Source of the DNA: Apricaphanius iberus
Lineage: Eukaryota; Chordata; Actinopteri; Cyprinodontiformes; Aphaniidae
Direction: 5' to 3'
Length of the DNA stretch: 64,000 nt
NCBI GenBank assembly: GCA_028564705.1
Contig: JAPXFQ010000338.1
Coordinates: forward strand, 1,860,001-1,924,000
Under the pieces are notes generated by a model. The model was not told the origin of the DNA, searched no databases, and saw only the letters and a list, made by a program, of their open reading frames with translations. Positions 24,440 through 37,267 of the stretch are shown in pieces (within the stretch, counting starts at the first letter, position 1; every line of letters starts with the position of its first letter). The translations under genes and the position numbers were made by a program.

Positions 24440-26100
24440 TGGTCCTCTGATTTTAAGATATTAGGTCATGACTTAGTGTAGAAAAGAAACACAACTGTAA
24501 ACGACATCCTAATGACTTAATCTAGAACATCTCTACTACCTAAAATTGAGAGCAAAAGTTTTAAACATGGATTTAGAAAATACTTTCCAAATTTCATCAG
24601 AAATCATCTAGCTCAGAATGAAGGAAAAAAGAAAATCATCCTAACCACATAATGCAATACATAATGAAGAAGTGGACAATATAAAGACAGGGATAAACAG
24701 GTGTTAAGTAAGTAATTACAATGACAAGAAAGCACATTGTTTGACTTATTCAGAAATTCAACATTAGTTGTTTTTATCTCTAGACCACAAATTAATATTT
24801 ATGTATCTAAAAGGGTAAACAGTGCCTGCCCAAGCAAACGCAAACAAAGCCTCTGTTTAAGGCCCCAAACCACCAGGGGCCTCCTGGAAATGCTTACATG
24901 TTTGCACAAATCATATATCTATAAGTTTTATATTTCTTTACTGTATATGATAATACTATAAAATTAAATTCGATTATTTTAACTTTTATATAAATCAAAA
25001 GATTTTAGATTCAGACATGTTTACTTTGAGTAGAAGGAAAAAATAATCTGCATTTGATTGTTATATTAACAAAGTAGAATCTGATGTTTCAAATGTAATC
25101 TTTTCTCTGTGCTTTAACTTGATTTGTTCACAAATACAGCTCAACAGATAATAGCTAAATATCTGCGATTGATCTTAGGCTCAGCCAAAAACCTTTTTTT
25201 CAGACATTCTTGATTACAACAAATCTATATTTTTACACTGTTAGTAGTGTGCATATTCTCAATTGGAAGAGAGGCCCCAAATCTAATTTGGTTTAAAGTC
25301 CTCGATAACCTTAAGCCAGCCCTGGGGATACATTCTAAAGCAGATTTAGCAGTTTTTTTTTTGTATGATTAAGACATATTTGTTAATAAAATTAATAGAT
25401 ATATTAGATAGATTAGAAATAATTGTTATATATTAATACTTAAATTGTAAAAAAGTTGAATAGTGCAGGTTTGGATTCCTAACCTATAGTAATACACGGC
25501 TAGATTTTATAAGGACAATTTTATTTCAGTCATTTGAAACTTTTAATTTCACTTAGACCGACGATAAAAGACTTGAGCTTTTATGCATTACTTCAACTTT
25601 TTCTGTGAGGAATACCTATGTCACATGTGAAACTACAAAATGTAAAAACAATCCTAATTCACAGTGGTGAATAAAATAAGTTTTAATTCTTTATTCCTTA
25701 TTTAATAGCTTTATTTTTCATATTGTCCAAAATTAGATTATGAAAAATCTGAATGTTGCATTGAGATTCCAGATGAGAATCAGTGCAAAATAAATAATAG
25801 CACGGAATTTGCTGATTCTCTGTCTGAAATAAAGGGCAAATGTAGCATTTTACCAATAAATACACACGTCGATTCAAATACTTTTTTAGAAAAAAAGAGA
25901 TGAACTACATCATTGCAAAAACTGTTAAAAGAAGCATTGCTTAAGAATAAACTATAAAATGCAAATATAGAAAAAAATAGTTTAGAACTAGTCAAATTAA
26001 CTAATAAAAAACCTCTAATGACTCAAGGAAGCAATAAATAAATTCAAGTACAAAGGAGAGTTTGTGAAGCATATCCTTGGCCAAATGCCAGTAAAGTGAG
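24440..26100. other. Intergenic, AT-rich
   Basis: Nothing beyond scattered low-complexity sequence is supported. Phrases with ggcccc (24860-24885, 25270-25330) may be old repeat remnants. Confidence 0.4.
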
Positions 26101-26108
26101 GCGGGCTT

Positions 26109-26183
26109 TATAAAGAGCGCTGCCTGCACAGGTTTGGTAGACACAAGAACAGAGGGCTGAAACTGACACTGAGAGCATCACAG
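26109..26183 (+). promoter_or_regulatory. Chemokine promoter and non-coding exon 1
   Basis: A TATAAA box at 26109-26114 lies about 25-30 bases before the likely start of a short exon (about 26138-26183) ending in ATCACAG|gtgaga. The exon has no ATG and splices to the exon that starts at 26706, so it is probably 5' untranslated sequence. Confidence 0.55.
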
Positions 26184-26727
26184 GTGAGACCTTTTGGGGT
26201 TAGAGTTAGTTTATCTTTATTTTTCTAACAGTATCAGATGGTTTTATGATAAGATGCTGTTTATCCACTTTACTACTTAAAACCTATTTGCAGGATGTAA
26301 ATGTGTGGTGAAAGCAGGCATTAGGTTAGTGATCCATGCCCAAAGGAGGGAATAGGAATTCTATGTGAATTCAACATCCTATTTTTTTTTAAGCAGCAAG
26401 AAGTTCATTAGGGGTGAAAAACTGAAAAGCAAACATACTCGTCATTTCGAAGCAAATAGGATTTATATAACAAGGAACAACCACTTTTCTTTAATCCAAA
26501 ATAAATGAGTTTGTAGATCCAAGGTGTGACTGGAAAGGTGTTAGACATAGACGTTTTGCATTTCTGCTTATTTGTTCAAAGTTCAAGGTTTACAAGGAAA
26601 GGCTAGGGAGGAACCGAGCAGCAATAATAAGAGTGATAAGGCTGAGTGCATATCCAATGTAAAAAAACTTTTGATATATGTATATATATATATTTTATTT
26701 TGCAGAACTGCGTCCACACAATTCATC

Positions 26728-27582
26728 ATGCGATTCAATACGCTGTTCTTCCTGCTGATCCTTTCCTGTCTCTGCTTCACTTTGGCACAAGGTAAAAGGT
26801 TTATTAATTGAACAAACAGATGATCTCTGGAACTAGTCTTGCATATCTTGCATGCAATAAAGAAGTAATCAGGGTTAATTAGTTTGGTTTATTGCCCTAT
26901 TGCGGCAAGGGTAGATATTGCCTCCTGTGTCCTTATTGCTTTGTTTAAAGCCTTTAAAATCCCACTTTTTTATATTTTATTGACTAATCTTTCAGCAAAC
27001 CTACTATAAAGATGTTTTTTATAATCTAGTGCCTCTGTATCAAAGTTTATTTTTTGATCTTTCAGTGTCCTATGAGGACTGCTGTCTGAAGTATGTGAAG
27101 ACACTTAGCCGAAACCATCAGAAGCATGCAGTCAGCTACAGACGCCAGAAGACCGATGGTGGCTGCAACATCCCTGCTGTAATGTAAGTTTTAAATGCAC
27201 AAATCAACCCTATTGAGACAGATCTGGCTACCTGAACCGGAACCTCACATGAACTCTAAACTTTTTTAGCTTGACCATGAGAAAGGGACGCAGGTTCTGT
27301 GCAGATCCCAATGAGAAGTGGGTCAAGGCGCTCATAGAGAAGATTCCAGAGAAGAATGACAAGATTAGTAGCAAAAAGGTATTTCTTAGAAGACATTGTT
27401 CTACTTGAAATCTGCACAGATGTAACTCATAACAAACTTGCTAAAAATTATTTTTTTCTGTTTCTGCAGTTTTTTAGGCATCCAAAAAGAGGCTGAAGAG
27501 TATTGTTCCCAACAGCTACACCACCTTCATCTTTGCGCTGTTTGCAATTTTATTACAGAGCAAAGAGCAGCTTTTATGGTGA
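26728..27582 (+). CDS. ccl25b: CC chemokine, CCL25-like
   Basis: Coding exons are 26728-26791, 27066-27183, 27270-27378 and a last exon with two candidate acceptors. Residues 1-21 (MRFNTLFFLLILSCLCFTLAQ minus the last residue as core) form a signal peptide. The mature part has YEDCCLKYVKTL with the adjacent CC pair, GGCNIPAVI and RRFCADPNEKWVK, i.e. the four conserved cysteines and the CNIPA and FCADP motifs of the CCL25/CCL20-like group. It should be a secreted ligand for a CC receptor (CCR9 if truly CCL25). The last exon can start at 27470 (tail FFRHPKRG, stop 27494-27496, 105 residues) or at 27478 (tail ASKKRLKSIVP, then a hydrophobic FIFALFAILL, stop 27580-27582, 131 residues). Both are in phase. 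The longer basic tail is closer to family habit. An AATAAA lies at 27955-27960. The b-paralogue label is tentative. Confidence 0.82.
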
Positions 27583-27954
27583 TTTTTATGGAGGCTGACT
27601 GGAAGACAAGTCCGGAGGCTGGCCAAGAAAATGTTGCAGCTCTGCTTTTGCTTTCGCTCAGCATTAACATAACAGGTCAAAAGCTACTCTAGAGTTGCAG
27701 AAACACTTCGTTGTTTTACAGTTGGACTCTTGAGGCTGATAGACCTCCATTTGAATACATTCATATTCCACACAATTCAATGCATGGCTGCTTCAGAGAA
27801 AACTTTTGCAATCGTTTTCATGCCATCAAACATGAAATAAGCTGTTTAATAGCAATGGTGATGGAGAGTAAATTATATGTGTTGATACAATATTTAATAC
27901 ATCTGCAATATCTACACATTTCTGTTAAGTAATTATATGACTGGAACTTTATGA

Positions 27955-27960
27955 AATAAA
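27955..27960 (+). terminator. Polyadenylation signal of the chemokine gene
   Basis: AATAAA in atgaaataaatgtc, about 370 bases after the longer stop codon. It is the first canonical signal downstream. Confidence 0.55.
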
Positions 27961-29015
27961 TGTCTTTTTAAAAGTTTGTGCTATTAAAAAAATGAGAAGC
28001 TTAGTCATACTTTCTATTAGATTTTAAGAGTCTTTCATTTCATACATTTGTGTAAAGCTTTTATTACAAATAACATGTTCCAATAAAAAGAAAATCTCAC
28101 AAAAACGTGCTTTTATGTCTCAGTTAGTGGCATTTACATTTCAAATATGATCAAAGATGTTAATAGTTTTTGGGAAAGAAACAAGTTATTTCCTTCCAGA
28201 GATCAAATTTTGGTGCAAGATGTGTAAATCAAGCATCGTAAAAAAACAAAATCCCTTCTTATTTAAAAAAGGAAAAAGAGAAAAGCTGAGAAGAGCATCA
28301 AGACAACAAAGCAAAGGAATAGAAGTATCTCAAAATAGTTTACTTAAAGAGGAAAGAAAATTAGGCAAAAAAACTGAAGCAACATCTTAAAACATCTTCA
28401 AGCCTTCATCAGCCAGAAATAAAGTGGACGAGCACATTTATAAGTGGTACCCAATTTAGCCATTCTGTCAGGAGAAATGGGTCAAAATTCTAGCAAACCA
28501 GCGTCAAAAACGTAAGGTAATTTTGGTAGACCGTTTGAACCTGAGTTCATAGAGTTTAAAATGCCTTTCTTCCAAACACAAACAGAGAATGTAGGTTAGT
28601 TTCTTACTATATGTTTATAAAATTATCTTTCTCATTATTCTGGAGTTCAGCAAAATCAGATTTCCTGTCAGAAAATGAGAAGTGCTTGTAAACATTAGCT
28701 GTTAAAAAAGTAGAAACAGTATACTTCTTCATGATTTTTGTCATTGTTTTGTTAACTTGAAACCTTTGCATTTATTCGTGTCTTGCATTACAATAACTGA
28801 CATAAAAACATCTTTACAGAACACAAGACTCTTCCTGTCACAATGCACAGATACATAAGTAGTTGAATCATAAAAGGGCTTTGAAATGAGATAATGTGAA
28901 TTTTCGGTAATAAAATAATGCAATAAAGTAATTACACTTCAGTTTAAGTCACATATTTACTTTATTACTCTGACAGGTTGAAGCACAGCTTTTGTTAATT
29001 GTTTTTACAATTTGG
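27961..29015. other. Intergenic, no gene seen
   Basis: AT-rich, with an additional AATAAA at 28082 and no supported coding sequence. The frame at 28157-28390 is lysine-rich low complexity. Confidence 0.4.
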
Positions 29016-29019
29016 CAGC

Positions 29020-29180
29020 TAGAGTGCCTTGCAAAAGGATTCCTACAACCTTGAACCTTATAACCTTTTGTTATATTACAACCACAAACCTCAATGTATT
29101 TTATTGGGGTTTACGTAACAGAACAATGCAAATTAGAGGACAATTAGCAACATGAAGACAAGTACTGTATATATTTTTAA
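29020..29180 (+). mobile_element. Tc1-like element terminal fragment
   Basis: gagtgccttgcaaaaggatt, then ttatattacaaccacaaacc and tgtattttattggggttta form the terminal inverted-repeat side of the abundant fish Tc1-like family. Only this end is present. Confidence 0.65.
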
Positions 29181-29342
29181 AAAATACACCTGAAAGTTGT
29201 GAGTTGCCTTTATGTTCAGCACCTGTGATAATCAGTTGAGATGAGAACCACAATCCTGGCCTTTATCGAAAAGCAACAAGTAGATAGGGACTGTTGAAAC
29301 GGAGCCAAAAGAAGTCCTGCTTGGAGGTTCTTACAATAAGTG

Positions 29343-30660
29343 TAGGTTAGGTTAGGTTAGGTTAGGTTTCTTTATTCGTACCCGTAAGTAAATTTGTGTT
29401 GCAATTGTGAGATCTAGTCAACATTAAAACATATTATAAAAAGATAAAACACAAAGTACATGTTTAAATATAAAACTTGTAAGTGCTCCAGATACTTATA
29501 GGATGTGCCTAAGATACAACAGAAATTTAAGCCACTGGACAAAAACAAAGATAAGAAGCCGTGTCAGGGGTGACCAGATCCCTACTTGTTCATCAATGAA
29601 ATGGCAGCGGGAACAAAACTTTTACTAAAACGATTCGTATGGCTTATTGGCATTAAAAACCTAAGCCCAGATCGAAGCAATCAAAACTTTGAATGCAAAG
29701 GATGCGCAGTGTCTTTTAGGATGCTTCGTGCCATCCTTTCTAACTGTCTACCATACAGAAAGTCCAAACTGGTCTGAAACTGGGCGATGACTTTACTTGA
29801 CCACTTGACCAGCTGATTAAGGGCGTTTTTGTTTCTAACAGAGGAGCTCCCATACCAGGCGACCAAGCAGAAAGTTAGGGTCGTTTCGATGAATGCCCGA
29901 TAAAAAAGGTGTCATCACAGTTTTATCTACATGAAAGAAGGACAGTTTCCGAAGACAATACAGTCGTTTGTGACCCTTTTTACAAACAACAGCACAGTTT
30001 TCATTAAAATTCAGTTTACAATCTATAATTGTTCCAAGATATTTGTAGGACTCCACACACTCCACTGGTTGTCCCTTTATATATGTTACATCATGTTGGA
30101 GGGCGCTCTTCCTGAAGTCGATGATCATATCCTTTGTTTTTGCAGCATTTAAGAGAAGATATGACTCATCACATTTGACAAAGTCCCTTACAACTGGGCC
30201 ATGCTGACTTTCATTTTTGTGAAGTAGACTTACAATAACCGAGTCATCTGCGTATTTTAAGATGATTCTGTTTTCATGGTCACTGTGACAAATGCTAGTG
30301 TACAATATAAACAACAAGGGTGAGAGAACGTAACCTTGGGGTGAGCCTGTCGAAACAGTGCACTGGTCAGAGAGTTCACCATTGACTCTCACTCTTTGAT
30401 TTCTGTTAGTTAAAATGTCAAGAGCCCAGCCTACAATGTTTAAATCAAGATTGAAATGTTCTATAAGCCGTTTGGCCAGCAGATATGGTTGCATCGTATC
30501 GAAAGCTGACGTGAAGTCAATAAAAAGTAGGCGTCCCTTTCCCGTCCAAGTGTTTGAAGAGCAGATGAAGCAAAGTTAAAGTGGCGTCTTCCACCCCAAT
30601 TTTCGGCCTGTAAGCGAACTGCATGGGGTCAAGAGTATGCTCAGTTTAACAAAGAATTTA
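29343..30660 (-). mobile_element. 5'-truncated LINE with reverse transcriptase and TTAGG-type tail
   Basis: On the minus strand the protein reads FAYRPKIGVEDATLTLLHLL and LLFIDFTSAFDTM, then QPYLLAKRLIEHFNLDLNI, STGSPQGYVLSPLLFILYTS, ILKYADDSVIVSL (the YADD catalytic box) and VESYKYLGTIIDCKLNFNEN. The RT fingers and palm blocks are therefore present, but with a frame change near 30525 and further breaks below 29835. The 3' end is marked by a short (TTAGG)n run at 29343-29368 on the plus strand, which is the element's tail. The endonuclease domain is absent (5' truncation). It is related in layout to fish Rex/L2-like LINEs; I do not assign a clade. Confidence 0.82.
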
Positions 30661-30699
30661 TGATTTAATTAGCCTTTCGAAATTTTTCATAACATTGGA

Positions 30700-33600
30700 T
30701 ACAGGCCAAAAGACCCTAAACACAGATCCAGAGCTACAATGGAGCAATTTAGATCGAAGAATTTTCAAGATTTTCATTTGTAATCAGATTTGAAAATAAT
30801 TTTAGCATAAAATTACAGTGACCACATTCAAGTTGTTGGTTTTAACATGAAAAAACGTAAAATGGGGGAAAAGCAACACTTTCACAAGGGACTGTGTATT
30901 TCTATATTCCTCGGATTACACATCACAGTGTTCAGTCTGCCCAGCTATCAGGACGTTGAACACATCTATATAGGTTTGGTTAGAATTTGGTTGCACAACT
31001 GGAGAAACTCACCCTAAAATTTCCCTTTCAAGGTGCATTTTAAAAATGAAAGCAGGGACAGAGCAAATGTAGCAGTGCATAATTACTATCTGATAAGCCA
31101 TCTAGCCTGAATTACCGACTTATTTGTATCTTTCTCCCTCATCTCCATAGGTACTGCTGGGGCTTGCTTCTGATAAGATCTTACCATCGATGGCAGAGTA
31201 TGTTTGACTTTACTGACATTGGAGATTGATGACTTCCACATAGGTGCCTTGCAGGGGCTTCATCTCGCAGAAAACAAGATGAAGCAGAGATATTGTGTTT
31301 CTCAATAGAAAAATTATTAGCCCACACAGGCCCGTGTTGTAGTGCTTTAAATATGTGATGTTTGTTGATTAAAGAATGAATAAGAACACATTTGAGCTTG
31401 TCATCTGCTCTGCTGAAAACATGCAGAACTGCTGGGAGAAAGTTACTGTTTAAAAAGTTCTAATTTACTGCAATTGTAAATTAAAAGCCAGGAGGCCTCA
31501 CAGACTTGAAGTATCTCTTTGAATATGCTGCCAACTTAGCTCACAGGCAGAAATAGTGATAAATAGCCTGACAAATACAAGATAATTACCAAAACAGACA
31601 TTGCATATAGAATATTGGTGGACATCCAATTCTTCATTTAGAGTGACTAATAGGAGTACCACCCTCACTGGTCAAAAAACTGTTGCGACTTGAAAAGGAT
31701 TTTAGCGCCTTCGTTCCGTCTTATCTATATCGCAACAACGCTCAAAAGAGAGCTGCCTTTTTCTTTTTTTTCTTTTTTGCAAGCTGGGACAGAATCTGAA
31801 GCTTCTTTTATGAAGGGAAGGAAAAAAACATGAAAGAAAAGTAGGGAAATAAAATGCAGGAAAGAGCGGTTTACACTAAAACAAATGTCATAAAAACTGA
31901 GATGATATGGCACATGCTGGAAAGGTGTGAAAATTATAGTTATACATTATTACAGCAGGCTTTAAAAACTGGAATAATGATCTCATCTGACATAATTTGA
32001 CTTATTTATTAAATAAAGGGCTGTGCTAGTTGGGTGTGAAACACTAATAATAAAACACTAACACTGTGACTGTAAATAATGATTGCCACCAAGGTTAAAA
32101 AACAATAAAATGAAAGATGAAAGCAGCTGTAAAACGTTTCACCTTGTAAAGTTGTTTGGAAATGACACCTTTTCCTTTAAATTACATTTTTCCTCAACAT
32201 GTCGCAACAGAGACTTTCTATAATCCTTAACAGTGAAGACAGTAAGTCAAGGTTACTGTCTTCAGGTCGTTCATCAGTAAACATGGTGCTTAGCTAAAAA
32301 GCAAAAAAGTTAATATGTTTCAGCTTTTTAAAATATCTTTTGTGACAATGTGCCTTAAATCCTCATTGGAATATTGTCTTCCCTATAATCCTTGGTATCC
32401 TCACAAATACATACAAATAAGGCAAAATTATACAATTAAAACTTTATACAGCGCCTATTTATAGCTCGAGATAAGTAAGTTTCTACTGTGCGCATTAATG
32501 CATATACAGATATATTTGGTTTTTAAGCTATTAAAATAGGCAGTTATACTTTATGTGTTTTAAGAATGGGTCGCAAGCATTTGTGGATTTTAAATATTCA
32601 CAGACAGCTTTGATTGCTTATCATTGTGAATACCAATGGTACGCCGTACTACTTTTTGTGTTTGAATATTCTGTAGATCTCAATAGAAAACATTACTGGT
32701 TATAATGCACAAAAATCTGCATATACATAAAACGTACATGTAAGCCTTAGAACCTAACAGGGTTGCCTTTTTTTCTTTCCACATCTTCAGTGGAGATTTT
32801 TAAATAAATGCTTTCCAGAATCTGAACTTTACTGAAGTCTTTCCCTCACAAATAGGCAGGTTTGGTGAAGACAGTAAGTACTACCACTTTTTTTGATTTT
32901 CCAGTTGATTCTGAATGGTAAATGGACTGAATTTATATAATAAATAGCATACTGCTTTTTTACTAGAGCAATATACAGTATATCAGACACTCAAACTCAC
33001 ATGCATTACAGCAAACAATATGCTAATTACTAGGCAACTGGTAGTCTAGTGTCTTTTCCAGTGTCATGTTGACATGTGGCAGGAATCCAATCTACAACCT
33101 TCATATTACATAATCACCTATTGTTTTTTTTAGTTTTAAAATAACCAAAGCTCTACATTTGTATATAACAGTTGTGAATGTTACATTGGTTTTAGCTTAG
33201 CATGAATAGTAGTTTCCATTCACTTACATCGATTTTTGGCAAACAGACTGCAAAGGGACTGCTGCCAGATAAGGTGAATGAGTGGGCTAGTTACAAAATA
33301 AAATACTTTTTTCTCACTTATGTAACTCTTACTTAGGGGTGGAATATCCCTGTAAAGAAAATATAATATACCAAAACAAAAACAACCTAATTTTGTAACA
33401 AAGTTCTAGGCCAGGTATAGTGTGATCCCAGAGTTGATTGAACACAAAATGAGTGGGCATATTGGGTTTGGTTCTTGGTGTGTCACGTTGGCCCATTTTT
33501 GCGCCTTTGCCCCACCAAAAAGTGAGCTGAAAAGAATGACCTTCTTATTCAACTGAGGTACCGATTAGATATTGAAAAAGACAAGAAGTTCATAATATTT

Positions 33601-34300
33601 ACACTTTTATTGACAAAATCCATATGCAGTAATTAACATTTTTATAATATTTCCTGCCTATATTGATTTTATGGCAAATTCTTTGGTGAAATTGTAAATA
33701 TTGAACATAGCTAGCACCAGTTTGCACTAGCTGATGCTAGCTACTTAGCCGCTAAAATTCTAATGTTCTTCAAAGTGATCAAACTCATTCTTTATTGATA
33801 TGTAAAGTTTTTAACACAATCCATTGACTTTACCATTATTATACAGCAGAAAACATTTACTATTTTTAAATGGCTGTCTGAGAAGAATGATGAGACTCTC
33901 TTTCTTCTCTAACTCAACAAACTGGCTCAACAGGTCTCTAAGGCACCATTAAAGAAAAAGCGTGCAACCTTGATTAAAGTAACACGACATGGAAAATATG
34001 TACACTCACAATTATTGGAGCAGTGAGGCCAATTTGGCTATTTCCTGTAAACTGCAGGCGACTGGGTTTGACATAAAAATATTAATATGAGGCAAGATAT
34101 CATCATTTATTTCAAGATTTATTCCTTAAAACCTCCAGATCACCATGCTGATTTTAATATCTAATATAAATACCTTTCATAAATACAGTTTTAAAATAAA
34201 TATATAAATTATTAAAAATAAAAGTGGTCCAAATCCCCCTGATCCTATGTGAAAATGAAATTGCCCCCATTGCTTGTTAAATAATGTATTATTAGTGATT
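30700..34300. other. Gene-poor intergenic region
   Basis: No gene could be supported over about 3.6 kb. The sequence is AT-rich with short direct duplications such as the gtgaagacagtaagt phrase at 32234 and again at 32866. The frame at 31725-31913 on the minus strand is low complexity. Confidence 0.4.
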
Positions 34301-34429
34301 ATATTTCAGTTTCACTAGAAACACTTGGGCTTGATTACTGCCAGATCTGTGGAATCCAGAATCACTTAACTGGAACCTAGGCTTTTAGTAGGCTTAAAGT
34401 TGTCCAAAAACACATCATGTGCCAAGTAA

Positions 34430-34840
34430 AAGAAAGTCAAGAACAGAGAAGAGACAGTCTTTGACACTCATCAGTCAGTAAAGGGTTACAAAGCCATTTT
34501 TAGGATGCCCAGAGAACCTCAGTGCGAACCACTGACTGCAGTTAAACGCAAAACAAGGCTCTGAAACTTGCCAAGAGTGGGTGGCCTAACAAAATAAATT
34601 CAGGAGTGATTCAAGGACTCTAACTGGAGAGCATAACTCAAACCATTATCTAAAGCATTAAAGTCTGTCTCAGTTAAGTCCAGTGTTAATGATTCACTCA
34701 TTCGCATGACGTTAAGAAGAATGGAAATAAATATCTTTGGGAAAACAAACATTACTGCTGACCAAAGTGGCCAAGTCAAAGTCTGGATTTGAATCTGATT
34801 GAAATGCTGTGACATGACCTTAAACAAGCCACTAATTTGT
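34430..34840 (+). pseudogene. Tc1-like transposase relic, internally deleted
   Basis: The 5' part contains gacactcatcagtcagtaaa, then gggttacaaagccattttta and gccaagagtgggtggcctaa, matching the start of the Tc1-like transposase gene. It then jumps to caagtcaaagtctggatttg and gaatctgattgaaatgctgt, the usual WPSQSPDLNPIEMLW region near the end. The middle, with the first catalytic aspartates, is gone. Confidence 0.65.
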
Positions 34841-35558
34841 AAACAAAACATGCAATGTGGCTGAATTAAATCCTTTCTGCAAATAAAAATGTTGATCCTT
34901 TTTTTGTATATTCTTGCTTTGATGCCAAATGTTTGTAGTCAACAGAAATCGTCCTTACTATTCCAAAACATCTGGAGGAGATAGCATTGTCCTCAATTGT
35001 TGTCTTAGATTTATGAAAGACAGTCACTAATTTGACTACTAACCCTGGACATAGGTATACAGGTATGGGAAATACATGATTAAGTGAATTCTTTAATCTA
35101 TGAAGAAAAAAAAACATGTCTTGTTTTGATCATTCTAAATTCCTGTAATCTCAAAGAAGGAGAAATCTAAAGAGGTTCACTGACAACCTTCAATACATTT
35201 CTGCCACGCTCAGCTGATTTAAGTGCAAGCTCCCCTTGAAAAAGATTTGGATGTTATTTTAGTGGACAAAAGGAGGCCAAGTATGTTCATGGAGCATGCC
35301 ACTGTATACATCCTAAGAAACCTTCATAATACGCAAAATCATGCTCTGTCCTTTTTGAAACCTCATGCTATTGCCAAAAATACTTGCACTCAAATTTGTG
35401 TGGAAATAATAATAATAAAAAAACAGAGGATAAAGTTACACCAAGTATGTATCAGGGGTGATTCACACTCCCAGAAATATGGAAGTTGGGGCCATCCTCT
35501 ACAGCTCAGACTGGCAGCATAAACAAGAATATCTTCCAAATGTGTACATGAGACTAAA

Positions 35559-37232
35559 CTACATGATGACACAGACTACCGAGTGACGCTTGTACAGACG
35601 GCCCTCTGAACCAGCTTTGCATCTTAGTCCATTCAGAGACTCCCTCGTGCATGTCCGACTGTAACCCGCAGCCTCTATCGATCTTCTCTTCTGGATTCGA
35701 TGTAGCATGATCCGATAAGCCCCGGTAATGGGGCTTCTCAAGTCGAGACTGTTGTTTAGAAGATGAACTGCGCTGATTCCAAGATCCTCCAGGGCTATTT
35801 TCACTCTCAACTCATCTGAGTCGAGGACATGGTTGGGCTCGGCCAGGTGTAACGGAGTAGGTTTGGAAGGAGGATAGGCCTGGGGGTATTCAATGCCTGT
35901 CATCCAATCACTCATCATTATCTGCGCCAAGGTGAGACGGTCTACGGGAACTGGTCTCAGGAGGCCTTTTATGATCTCCTGGCAGGACTGGGAAACGTAT
36001 GAGGGAATCGCATAAGAACCCTGCAGGATGCAAATCTTGAGCCTGTTCGTGGTGGCTGCTTTAAAAGGCATTGTGGCTGTCACCATAAAGTAAAGCAAAA
36101 TACCCAGCGCCCAGGTGTCAGCATAATGTCCAATGTAGCCTTTCTCTTTAAAAAGCTCGGGGGCTGCATAAGGCGGAGAGCCACAGAATGTGTGAAGTAT
36201 ATCATTGGAGCAGCAATATGTGCTAAAACCAAAATCCCCTACTTTGATGCAGTAGGTGTGGGTGTAGAACACATTCTCAGCCTTCAGGTCCCTGTGGACA
36301 ATGTTATTATCATGCTGGAAAAGGAGAAGACAAAGACACGTTATTGAAGCAATCAGAACTGGTGGTGTAAGTTAAAAACGTTTACCTCTCTTAGTTCCGC
36401 AGGAGTACAATGTGCAGAGTCTAGGGACCCACTTGTTGATTGCAACTAATGCCTAGTTTCCGCTGAGTGGTATGGCACAGGTCGGTACGATGGGTACACT
36501 GTTTTGTCTATTTCCATTGTAAAAGCAGCCGATACAACTGACCTTTAACAACTGATGATTCTTGGACCCCTTCAGTTGTTGGCTCATAGGAAAGTGGCAC
36601 CATTAGGGTGGAGTAAAAGCCGTCATGCAACCCAGTCCATTGACAGGGGGACAAAATTTCACTGCTTGCAGTGAGCATAAGCTGTACAAATCAGTATGAC
36701 GTGTTTGTGCAGGACAGGTCGCTATTTTTGGAATCCTGCATATTCAGGAGAGCGTTTTCACCATGAGCTGTACTCTCACTAGACAGGTGTAGTTAAACAC
36801 AAACACCTTCACTCAAGTCATTCTAGTGTGGTGGCAATATTATACAGTGACTTTTTCTGTCCCCTTATCAATTTAGTTTATCTTACCATCATCCTATTTG
36901 CTAACAACTGAAGGGGCCCCAGGAACAGTACATTATAGGTCACTTATATGGGTTGGTTTTACAATAGAAAAGGACATAATAACGTAGTGCACTAAACCTC
37001 ACCGACACATACAGTACCAGTTTTGATATTTCCTGAAGTTTTCCAAATTTATCACATTACAACCCGAAACCTCAATGCGCTCCAATACAATTTTAGATAA
37101 CAGACCAAATGAAAAATCTGGTCATCATTGCTGGAAATAATCAGCAATTATAGCTGCAGATCTTTTGTAGAATGTCTCTACCAGCTTTGTACATCTAGAA
37201 ACAGATTTTTGTGCCCATTCTTCTTCTTCTTC

Positions 37233-37267
<35 letters not shown>

